NCBI GenBank assembly: GCA_016936135.1 | Contig: JAFGPP010000062.1 | Span: 1 to 40,583, forward strand | Length of the DNA: 40,583 bases | Source of the DNA: Thermoplasmatota archaeon | GTDB lineage: Archaea > Thermoplasmatota > E2 > DHVEG-1 | Direction of reading: 5' to 3' | Shown: piece after piece, positions 33,261 through 39,969 of the stretch | How positions within the stretch are numbered: position 1 is the first letter of the stretch | How the letters are laid out: each line of letters starts with the position of its first letter | Program-made: the position numbers and the translations under genes | The notes under the pieces: generated by a model | What the model saw: the letters and a program-made list of their open reading frames with translations, nothing else | Told to the model about the DNA's origin: nothing | Database searches by the model: none

Positions 33261-33737
33261 ATGGAGTGTCCTTATTGTCATAATAACGAAACAAAAGTAA
33301 CCGATTCCAGAGACACTGGAGTATATACAATAAGACGTAGACGCGAGTGCCTAAACTGTAATCGTAGGTTTACTACTTACGAGTATATAGAAATTACACC
33401 AATATATGTGGTAAAAAAAGATGGAAGAAGAGAGAAATTTGATAGAAACAAGATCAAAAATGGTGTCATGAAAGCACTCGAAAAAAGGCCGGTGCCTCAC
33501 GAAAAAATCGATGAAATGATAGAATCTGTTGAGGATAAAATCAGAAAAACTGGTAAAGAAGAAATTGAAAGTAACGAGATAGGTGAATACGTAATGGATG
33601 CTTTAAAGGAAATCGATCATGTTGCGTATATACGCTTTGCATCTGTATATCGCAGCTTTGCTGATATTGAAAGCTTTGAAGAGGAAATTAAAAACCTTGC
33701 AAAACAAAACGTGATGGGGGAAAAGATTTCAAAATGA
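33261..33737 (+). CDS. nrdR: Transcriptional repressor NrdR
   Basis: 158 aa. Zinc ribbon 'MECPYCHNNETKVTDSR' (Cys3, Cys6) with 'RRRECLNCNRRFTTYEY' (Cys30, Cys33), then an ATP-cone ('VVKKDGRREKFDRNKIKNGV ... YIRFASVYRSFADIESFEEE'). NrdR senses ATP/dATP through the cone and represses ribonucleotide reductase operons. Its stop overlaps nrdD by 4 bases (ATGA) and its promoter carries two NrdR boxes, so the operon should be autoregulated. NrdR is mainly bacterial and found in only some archaea, so past transfer is possible. Confidence 0.95.
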   Translation: MECPYCHNNETKVTDSRDTGVYTIRRRRECLNCNRRFTTYEYIEITPIYVVKKDGRREKFDRNKIKNGVMKALEKRPVPHEKIDEMIESVEDKIRKTGKEEIESNEIGEYVMDALKEIDHVAYIRFASVYRSFADIESFEEEIKNLAKQNVMGEKISK

Positions 33738-36700
33738 TAAGAAAAATTAGAAAGAGAGATGGAAAAATTGCAGATTTCAATCCTGTCAAAATAACTGATG
33801 CGATCTGGAAAGCTGCTCAAGCCGTAGGTGGAAAGGATTACAGAAAAGCAGCCGAACTTACTGACAAAGTTTTAGAAATGCTTGGAAAAAACCTAAAAAA
33901 AGGAGAAATTCCCTCTGTCGAACAAGTTCAGGATACAGTTGAAAAAGTCTTAATTGAAGAAGGCCATGCTCGCACTGCCAAAGCCTATATTTTATATAGA
34001 AAGCAACATCAAGATATACGTGAAGTAGGTGGACTTCTCAAAGATATCGACGTTGTAGATGGATATCTTTCAATGATGGACTGGAAGGTAAACGAAAACT
34101 CAAACATGAGTTATTCCCTTCAGGGGTTAAACGTATATGCTACTGAGAATATTATTAGTAATTATTGGTTAAACAAAATTTACCCGCCAGAAGTTGGTAA
34201 AGCTCACAAAGATGGAGATTATCATTTGCATGATCTTGGTACACTCGGTGCATATTGTGTGGGCTGGGATTTAAAGGATATTCTTCTTCTAGGTTTTCGT
34301 GGAGTCTCGGGTAAAATTGAAAGCAAACCAGCAAAACACTTTGGAACTGCATTAATGCAGATAGTTAATTATTTGTATACCCTGCAGGGTGAAGCGGCTG
34401 GTGCGCAAGCTCTATCAAACTTTGATTCGCTTTTGGCTCCATTCATCCACTTTGATGGTCTAGACTATAAACAAGTCAAACAAGAAATGCAGAAATTTTT
34501 ATTCAATATGAACGTTCCAACTCGTGTAGGCTTTCAAAGTCCGTTTACTAATATTACAATGGATTTGACGGTTCCTTCCTATATGATAGAGGAACCAGCA
34601 ATAATTGGTGGAGAATTAAGAGATGAAACCTTCAATGATTTTGTTGATGAAATGAACATGATAAATCATGCATTTGCAGAAATAATGCATACTGGAGATG
34701 CAAAAGGAAGACCCTTTACCTTTCCAATTCCAACATACAATATAACAAAAGATTTTGACTGGGAAAGCGATGAACTTGCTCCTATATGGGAGATGACTGC
34801 TAAATACGGAATACCATATTTTTCCAACTTTATTAATTCAGATATGAAACCTGATGATGCTCGATCTATGTGCCCTCTCGCAGGAGACGAAAAAGTTTTA
34901 ATTAAATCATCAAGAGGCAGAGGAGTTGAATACTCTTCTATTAGAAATATCTTTGAAGGAAACGGGCATAAAGACGAATACGAGATTTACAGCAATGGAA
35001 AATTCATCAAAGGAAAATTCAATAAATGGGACAATCAAAAGATGCTTAATATCATTCTTGAAAACGGACATGAAATTAAAATGTCTCAATATCATCAAAA
35101 CTTCATTTTAAAAAATCCAAATGACGAAAATGAAATTGTATTGAAAGCAAAAGAATTGGAACCTGGTATGTATCTACCATATTCACTTAATGAATATGTT
35201 GGAGAAGGCGGCTCGGAGGAACTGGGCTATTTTGTAGGAGCCTATGCAGGAGATGGTTCATTAGATGGTGATGGTTCCGTAGTATTTTCTTTAGAAAAAG
35301 AACTAAAACCAGATGTCATTAAAAAACTTGAAAAAATTGCAATAGACCAGTTTGGTGCACACTGTACAATCAGTAATTATGATGGTAAAAAACTGACAAC
35401 TTTAAAGATACATTCTAAGGCTGCTGTAGGTTTATGCAGGGATTATGTTGCAGATAAACAAAGAGACAAACACTATACCTCTAGACTATTTACTTCCAGT
35501 AAAGAATTTAGAAAAGGAGTAATTCAAGGTCATTATGATACAGATGGAGGAAATAGAAACAGAATTTATACTTCTTCACCAAAAATGGTCGAAACATTAA
35601 ACATGTTAGCGGCAACAATGGGGACAACAACTAGTATTTATAAAGACGAACGAGAAGGAAGACTAGGAAAAGAACCAAACTATTCGGTTTTATTTTATCA
35701 ATTAAATAGACAAAACTATGGTGATATATGGTTTAAGAAACACGATAAATTATGGGTAAAAATAAAAGAAATTTTACCAATTAAAAATAGTAGTGCTTAT
35801 TGTTTTGAAGTTAAAGACGGTGAACCTGTTTTTACAGTTGGTACAACTGGTATTTTGACTCATAATTGTCGTCTTAGGCTTGATAACCGCGAACTTAAAA
35901 AAAGAGGAGGCGGTTTGTTTGGCGCAAATCCAAAGACTGGTAGCATTGGCGTTGTAACAATAAATATGGCTAGACTTGGGTATCTATCTAAAAATGAAAA
36001 AGATTTTTTCGAAAGACTTGATAATTTAATGGAATTAGCCAAAGAAAGCTTAATTATCAAACGTGAAGTAATTGAAAATCTAACTTTTTCAGGTCTGCAT
36101 CCATATTCCCGCTTTTATTTAAGTGATGTAAAGGAAACCTTTGGAGAGTTCTGGAAGAATCATTTCTCAACAATTGGTCTGATTGGAATGAATGATGGCT
36201 TGCTAAACTTTATGAACAAAAGTATTGGAGATCTTGAAGGTAAAAGGTTTGCAGAAAAAGTCCTTGATTATATGAGGGAGAAAATGGCAGATTTCCAGGA
36301 GGAAACCGGCGATATTTTTAACCTAGAGGCAACACCAGCCGAGGGCGCCAGCTATCGACTTGCAAGAATAGACAAGGCAAAATATCCGGAGATTAGAACA
36401 TACAATCAAGAGTATTACGGAAACGGCGGGCATATCGAACCATATTACACAAATTCCACACAACTTCCAGTAGGTTTCACTACAGATGTGTTTGAGGCCC
36501 TGGACTTACAAGATAGCCTGCAATCCAAATATACTGGTGGAACAGTTTTACACATATACTTGGGAGAAAACGAACCAAATCCAACGGCAACTAAAAAACT
36601 TGTAAGAAAAGTCTCTGAAAACTATTCATTGCCGTATTATACCATTACACCTACGTTTAGCATATGCCCAAAACATGGTTATATAGCAGGCGAACACAAA

Positions 36701-36766
36701 TATTGTCCAAAGTGTGATGAAGAAATTGGCTATAATAAAAAGGTTAAAGTAATTGCTAGGAGGTAA
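33734..36766 (+). CDS. nrdD: Anaerobic ribonucleoside-triphosphate reductase NrdD, intein-containing, lacking the glycyl-radical tail
   Basis: 1010 codons, of which 332 are an intein, so the mature chain is 678 aa. ATP-cone at ~1-95 ('RKIRKRDGKIADFNPVKITD'). The catalytic core holds 'HLHDLGTLGAYCVGWDL' with Cys175, equivalent by position to E. coli Cys175. The second active-site cysteine is the residue right after the intein ('CRLRLDNRELKKRGGG'). 'TGSIGVVTINMARLGYL' is typical. The end has the zinc ribbon 'SICPKHGYIAGEHKYCPKC', then 'KVKVIARR' and TAA. The glycyl-radical motif that should follow is instead on a separate 47-aa ORF in the same frame. It reduces NTPs to dNTPs anaerobically. A thioredoxin reductase in the operon hints that thioredoxin, not formate, supplies electrons. 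Confidence 0.95.
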   Translation: MIRKIRKRDGKIADFNPVKITDAIWKAAQAVGGKDYRKAAELTDKVLEMLGKNLKKGEIPSVEQVQDTVEKVLIEEGHARTAKAYILYRKQHQDIREVGGLLKDIDVVDGYLSMMDWKVNENSNMSYSLQGLNVYATENIISNYWLNKIYPPEVGKAHKDGDYHLHDLGTLGAYCVGWDLKDILLLGFRGVSGKIESKPAKHFGTALMQIVNYLYTLQGEAAGAQALSNFDSLLAPFIHFDGLDYKQVKQEMQKFLFNMNVPTRVGFQSPFTNITMDLTVPSYMIEEPAIIGGELRDETFNDFVDEMNMINHAFAEIMHTGDAKGRPFTFPIPTYNITKDFDWESDELAPIWEMTAKYGIPYFSNFINSDMKPDDARSMCPLAGDEKVLIKSSRGRGVEYSSIRNIFEGNGHKDEYEIYSNGKFIKGKFNKWDNQKMLNIILENGHEIKMSQYHQNFILKNPNDENEIVLKAKELEPGMYLPYSLNEYVGEGGSEELGYFVGAYAGDGSLDGDGSVVFSLEKELKPDVIKKLEKIAIDQFGAHCTISNYDGKKLTTLKIHSKAAVGLCRDYVADKQRDKHYTSRLFTSSKEFRKGVIQGHYDTDGGNRNRIYTSSPKMVETLNMLAATMGTTTSIYKDEREGRLGKEPNYSVLFYQLNRQNYGDIWFKKHDKLWVKIKEILPIKNSSAYCFEVKDGEPVFTVGTTGILTHNCRLRLDNRELKKRGGGLFGANPKTGSIGVVTINMARLGYLSKNEKDFFERLDNLMELAKESLIIKREVIENLTFSGLHPYSRFYLSDVKETFGEFWKNHFSTIGLIGMNDGLLNFMNKSIGDLEGKRFAEKVLDYMREKMADFQEETGDIFNLEATPAEGASYRLARIDKAKYPEIRTYNQEYYGNGGHIEPYYTNSTQLPVGFTTDVFEALDLQDSLQSKYTGGTVLHIYLGENEPNPTATKKLVRKVSENYSLPYYTITPTFSICPKHGYIAGEHKYCPKCDEEIGYNKKVKVIARR
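34871..35866 (+). mobile_element. Intein with LAGLIDADG homing endonuclease inside NrdD
   Basis: 332 aa, codons 380-711. Block A is 'CPLAGDEKVLIK' (Cys1). Block B is 'GHEIKMSQYHQNF', with SxxH in place of TxxH. Endonuclease motifs are 'LGYFVGAYAGDGSL' (residue ~497) and 'KGVIQGHYDTDGG' (~595-605), both keeping the acidic residue. Block F is 'AYCFEVKDGEPVFTVG' with Cys instead of the common Asp. Block G is 'TGILTHN' followed by Cys+1 of the C-extein. All residues for class 1 splicing are present, so it should self-excise and may still home. Inteins in a NrdD are known from Methanocaldococcus jannaschii. The insertion lies at the active-site cysteine loop. Confidence 0.93.
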
Positions 36767-36769
36767 AAA

Positions 36770-36913
36770 ATGGAAAAAAATATTGAAGAAAAAAGAACAG
36801 AGTGCGAAGTCTACTCTCGAGTTGTTGGGTATCTAAGACCTGTTAAACAATGGAATCTTGGTAAACAACAAGAGTTTGAAGACCGTAAAGTATATGATAT
36901 GAAAGAAAAATAG
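36770..36913 (+). CDS. 47-aa stand-alone glycyl-radical domain of NrdD
   Basis: Too short for the ORF track. ATG at 36770 with Shine-Dalgarno 'aggaggt' ending 6 bases upstream and overlapping the nrdD stop. The product contains 'EVYSRVVGYLRPVKQWNLGK' then 'QQEFEDRKVYD', unmistakably the NrdD C-terminal radical motif; the radical glycine would be Gly20. It lies in the same frame as nrdD, separated by TAA and one codon (AAA). The main NrdD ends just after its zinc ribbon and has no second copy of the motif, so this peptide must complete the enzyme, either as a free subunit or by TAA readthrough. NrdG, which installs the radical, starts 8 bases later. The free-subunit reading is favoured by the strong ribosome site. 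Confidence 0.9.
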   Translation: MEKNIEEKRTECEVYSRVVGYLRPVKQWNLGKQQEFEDRKVYDMKEK

Positions 36914-36920
36914 GATCGAA

Positions 36921-37613
36921 ATGAAAATAGGTGGTTTTCAAAAAACTTCACTGCTGGATTATCCTGATGAAATTAGTGCAATTATTTGGACAATTGGCTG
37001 CAATTTTAACTGCCCTTTCTGCTATAATGCTGATCTTGTAAAGAAAACCGCTAGCATTATTTCTGAAGAAGAAATAATTAGTTTTTTAGAGAAAAGAAAA
37101 AATGTAATTGACGGGCTTGTAATTACTGGCGGAGAGCCATTTCTTCAGAAAGATATAGGCTTGTTTTGTGAAAAGGTTAAAAAAATAGGTTATAAAATAA
37201 AAATTGATACGAATGGTACTTTTCCTGAAAAACTAAAAGAACTTTTGGATAAAAAACTTGTGAACTATATTGCAATGGATGTAAAAGCACCAAAAAACAA
37301 ATACAAAAAAATCTCGGGCGTTGATGTTGACGTATCCAAGATTGATGAGTCCATTCAAATAATAAAGAACAATGTACCTGATTACGAATTTAGAACAACA
37401 GTAGTTCCAGGTTTGTTGGATTCCGAAGACATTGTTGAAATTGCTAAATGGTTGGACGGGTCAAAGAAATTTTACCTGCAACAATTTAAAGATGACGCTT
37501 TTCACCTATCTGAAAAATTTGATAATGTAAAACCATATGATGTTACAGAACTTGATCAAATGCTTCAAAAAATTAAGCCATATTTTAAAGAATGTTTCTT
37601 GAGAGGAACATAG
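36921..37613 (+). CDS. nrdG: Anaerobic RNR activase NrdG (radical SAM)
   Basis: 230 aa. 'GGFQKTSLLDYPDEISAIIW' then the radical SAM cluster motif CxxxCxxC in 'TIGCNFNCPFCYNADL' (Cys27, Cys31, Cys34). 'GLVITGGEPFLQKD' is the GGE SAM-binding motif, and 'IKIDTNGTFPEKLKELL' and 'YIAMDVKAPKNKY' are typical of the NrdG2/PflA-like branch (TIGR02495). It abstracts hydrogen from the radical glycine of its partner. Here the glycine is on the small ORF directly upstream, so its real substrate is probably a complex containing the 47-aa peptide. Confidence 0.92.
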   Translation: MKIGGFQKTSLLDYPDEISAIIWTIGCNFNCPFCYNADLVKKTASIISEEEIISFLEKRKNVIDGLVITGGEPFLQKDIGLFCEKVKKIGYKIKIDTNGTFPEKLKELLDKKLVNYIAMDVKAPKNKYKKISGVDVDVSKIDESIQIIKNNVPDYEFRTTVVPGLLDSEDIVEIAKWLDGSKKFYLQQFKDDAFHLSEKFDNVKPYDVTELDQMLQKIKPYFKECFLRGT

Positions 37614-37680
37614 AAATTTAAATTAAAAAAGACCTTTCAATACCACAAAATTAAATACACATCTTTTATGAGGAATAAAC

Positions 37681-38601
37681 ATGGATTACGAACTTGCGAT
37701 AATCGGGGCAGGACCTGCAGGATATTCTGCTGCAATTTATGCAGTAAGAGCAGGGTTGAAAACAATAGTTATTGAAAAGGGCATTGGAGGGGGTCTTGCA
37801 GCTTTATCTCCAAATATTGAAAACTATGCTGGTTTTGAATCTGTATCAGGTATGGATTTAACTGAAAAAATGAAGAAGCATGCAAGCAAATATACAAATA
37901 TTCACTTCAACGAGGAAGTTAAAAACATTTCAAATAAAAACGATATTTTTTCTGTTGAAACTAGTAAAAAAAACTATGAGGTTAAGGCAATATTATTGTG
38001 TACTGGAACAGAATATAGAAAACTTAATGCTCCCGGTGAAGCAGAACTTTCTGGCAAGGGTGTATCCTACTGTGCAACCTGCGATGGTTTCTTTTTTAAG
38101 GGTAAAAAGGTGGCTGTTGTAGGTGGTGGCAACACGGCTCTTATCGAGGCAATTTATCTTAAACAAATTGGTTGTGATGAGGTTTATCTTATTCACAGGC
38201 GCGAGCAACTTCGAGCCGAAAAAGCCTATCAGGATGAGGCGATAGATAAGGGAGTAAAAATAATCTACAGCACACATGTGGCATCTATTAATGGTTTAGA
38301 AAAAGTAGAACACTTAGAAATCCGTGATATTAATGAAAATAAAAATAAAAAATTGCTAGTTGACGGTGTTTTTATTTCAGTTGGTGAATTACCGCAGAAT
38401 GAAATCGCCAAAAATCTTGGAGTTAAACTGGATGATAAAGGTTTTATTATAGTGGATAAAGATGGTAGAACTAATGTAAAAGGAGTATACGCTGCAGGAG
38501 ATATCACTGGTGGCCTAAGACAGGTAATAACTGCATGCTCTGAAGGTGCAAAAGCAGCGTTATCATCAACCGAAGTTCTAGGGAAGAAATATCCTTATTG
38601 A
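37681..38601 (+). CDS. trxB: Thioredoxin reductase
   Basis: 306 aa. FAD motif 'AIIGAGPAGYSAAIYAVRAG', redox pair CATC at residues 131-134 in 'SYCATCDGFFFKGK', NADPH motif 'VVGGGNTALIEAIYL' followed by 'HRREQLRAEK' (an HRRxxxR pattern favouring NADPH), and C-terminal 'GVYAAGDITGGLRQVITACSEGA'. It passes electrons from NAD(P)H to thioredoxin-like proteins. It follows nrdG by 67 bases with its own Shine-Dalgarno 'gagg' and possibly its own promoter ('aaaattaaatac'). Its place after nrdDG suggests it feeds the reductase. It is convergent with, and overlaps by 7 bases, the AhpD-like gene. Confidence 0.95.
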   Translation: MDYELAIIGAGPAGYSAAIYAVRAGLKTIVIEKGIGGGLAALSPNIENYAGFESVSGMDLTEKMKKHASKYTNIHFNEEVKNISNKNDIFSVETSKKNYEVKAILLCTGTEYRKLNAPGEAELSGKGVSYCATCDGFFFKGKKVAVVGGGNTALIEAIYLKQIGCDEVYLIHRREQLRAEKAYQDEAIDKGVKIIYSTHVASINGLEKVEHLEIRDINENKNKKLLVDGVFISVGELPQNEIAKNLGVKLDDKGFIIVDKDGRTNVKGVYAAGDITGGLRQVITACSEGAKAALSSTEVLGKKYPY

Positions 38602-38936
38602 TTAAGGTACTCATCAAGGGCCATTTTTACTTCTGTGACATATGTCATTGCAGGACCGCCACCCATTAATATTGCTACTGTGGCTGCTTCAAGAATCTCA
38701 TCTTGTGTTGCACCTGCCGCAAGTGCCTTTTGGACATGAATAGCTATACAGTACTTACATCTGGCGGTAATTGAAGTTCCGATTGCAATAAGTTCTTTTG
38801 TTTTTGTGTCAAGAACACCTTCTTTTAAAACATTGCCCATGAATGATTTAAAATCCCTCATTGTTGCGGATTGCTTTTTAGATAGCTCTGCCATCATTTT
38901 CATAACATTGTCTACTGAATCTTTCATTTCACCCAT
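38595..38936 (-). CDS. AhpD-like carboxymuconolactone decarboxylase family protein
   Basis: 113 aa. 'GVLDTKTKELIAIGTSITAR' then 'CKYCIAIHVQKALAAGATQD' with the AhpD-type CxxCxxxH (Cys60, Cys63, His67) and 'ILEAATVAILMGGGPAMTYV'. Members are small helical proteins with thiol peroxidase-like or disulfide activity; many in anaerobes have no assigned role. Convergent overlap with trxB is a matter of gene packing, although a thioredoxin/AhpD redox relay is conceivable. Confidence 0.88.
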   Translation of the reverse strand: MGEMKDSVDNVMKMMAELSKKQSATMRDFKSFMGNVLKEGVLDTKTKELIAIGTSITARCKYCIAIHVQKALAAGATQDEILEAATVAILMGGGPAMTYVTEVKMALDEYLNQ

Positions 38937-38986
38937 TTTATCACTAGCATTGGTTATAGGTGAAAGTTTAAAAAAGTCTATGGAAG

Positions 38987-39427
38987 CTATAAAATCTGAA
39001 TAATATCTGTTTTGCCATTTTTTATAATTTCAATCAATTCGTTTGCAGCATTTTTTACTGGCCTGGTTATATTTCCTGTCATTTTGACAGGTTGTATTCC
39101 TATTAAAATTACTTGATTAACATATTGTTTTAGATATTTCATCAAAATTGAAAGTGGAATTCCATGTGTGCTAATGTGCATTTCACTTATCTTATCCCCT
39201 CTCATAATTCTAATTTCACCAGGTTTAAGATTCATTTCAACAGCATCAATAATTATTACATAATTTGGGTTGTATTTCTTTACATCTGCGGTAAAGTTTT
39301 CGGGAACAGTTCCGCAATCTAACACAGCAAAATCGTGTTTGGTTTTTTTTAATTTATCTGCAATGTATGGACCTATGGCATCGTCTCCGCCATCTCTGTT
39401 TCCTACACACATTATAACATTTACCAT
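38987..39427 (-). CDS. hycI: Hydrogenase maturation protease, HycI type
   Basis: 146 aa from the ATG at 39427; the track adds 18 residues from an upstream TTG. The fold signature is 'VIMCVGNRDGGDDAIGPYIA' (acidic nickel ligand), 'VIIIDAVEMNLKPGEI' (second ligand) and 'HISTHGIPLSILMKYL' (His ligand). These proteases clip the C-terminus of the [NiFe]-hydrogenase large subunit after nickel insertion. No hydrogenase gene is nearby, but HypA and its ATPase at 30.6-31.7 kb point to the same pathway. Confidence 0.9.
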   Translation of the reverse strand: MVNVIMCVGNRDGGDDAIGPYIADKLKKTKHDFAVLDCGTVPENFTADVKKYNPNYVIIIDAVEMNLKPGEIRIMRGDKISEMHISTHGIPLSILMKYLKQYVNQVILIGIQPVKMTGNITRPVKNAANELIEIIKNGKTDIIQIL

Positions 39428-39494
39428 TAACGTTAGTCTAACAATAAGTTGCAAAAAAATTTTGCGAAAGCTATTATGCAAATAAAATAAAAAA

Positions 39495-39752
39495 TTACTT
39501 TGTAGAATATTTTATCTTTTGATAAGTAAGAATATACCAGGCAATGGCCGTTCCACCAGTTGTAATACTGCTATAAAAAAGATCAATAGTAATAAAAATA
39601 AATGCAACAATTGTAAGCAAAATTGCTGTAGGAAGGCATGTATACAAAGATTGACTATTGGTATCCTTTAGTTTGAAATTTCTTAAAATGGCAGGAATGA
39701 GAGTAAGCACAAAACAGAAATTTATTATTGCTAATGCAGTATCTTGCCACAT
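39495..39752 (-). CDS. Small three-helix membrane protein, SemiSWEET/PQ-loop-like
   Basis: 85 aa from the ATG at 39752 (track start is TTG two codons up). Three hydrophobic segments at roughly 5-22, 38-58 and 63-78. The first ends 'LTLIPAILRNFKLKDTNSQS', similar in pattern to the proline-turn and cytosolic loop of SemiSWEET sugar transporters (..PQ...W.tk.t...s), though the Gln is replaced. Could be a dimeric small-molecule transporter; an unrelated small membrane protein cannot be excluded. Confidence 0.6.
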   Translation of the reverse strand: MWQDTALAIINFCFVLTLIPAILRNFKLKDTNSQSLYTCLPTAILLTIVAFIFITIDLFYSSITTGGTAIAWYILTYQKIKYSTK

Positions 39753-39805
39753 TACCAATTGGAAATATAAAAAATGGATTAAATCTTGCGGTTGATTTCT
39801 AAAAA

Positions 39806-39905
39806 GGTATGTTTAGGTGGCAATTGGTAGATATCAAATATCTCCAATGCCTTAACCATAAAGAAAGATAGATACCAAATACCTTCTTTCTTTTTTCAAC
39901 ATACC
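39806..39905. repeat. Structured intergenic element with nested inverted repeats
   Basis: Within the 210-base gene-free gap. Outer arms ggtatgtt (39806-39813) and aacatacc (39898-39905) are exact reverse complements. Inside are a hairpin 39819-39851 (ggc-a-attgg-t-agata / tatct-ccaat-gcc, 13 pairs, two bulges) and a second pair aaagaaag (39860-39867) / ctttcttt (39886-39893) followed by a T run. Two 15-base near copies, agatatcaaatatct and agataccaaatacct, lie 41 bases apart. It could be an RNA three-way junction, a terminator or a small inverted-repeat element. The remainder of the gap is AT-rich, without an ORF. Confidence 0.45.
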
Positions 39906-39969
39906 ATATATACAATCTAATTATAATTATTTAAATTTTATTATTAAATTATCGACATATTTTAAAAAC

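Noticed and set aside
34871-35866. Class 3 intein reading with Pro1
   Set aside because: Block F Cys and block G Thr fit, but the required block B Trp is Asn here, and Cys1 is available for the ordinary mechanism.
36764-36769. Stop-codon recoding (reassigned TAA) joining nrdD to the radical domain
   Set aside because: TAA ends many genes here and aRF1 has normal NIKS/GGQ motifs; a strong ribosome site for the small ORF makes a free peptide simpler. Local readthrough is kept only as the alternative.
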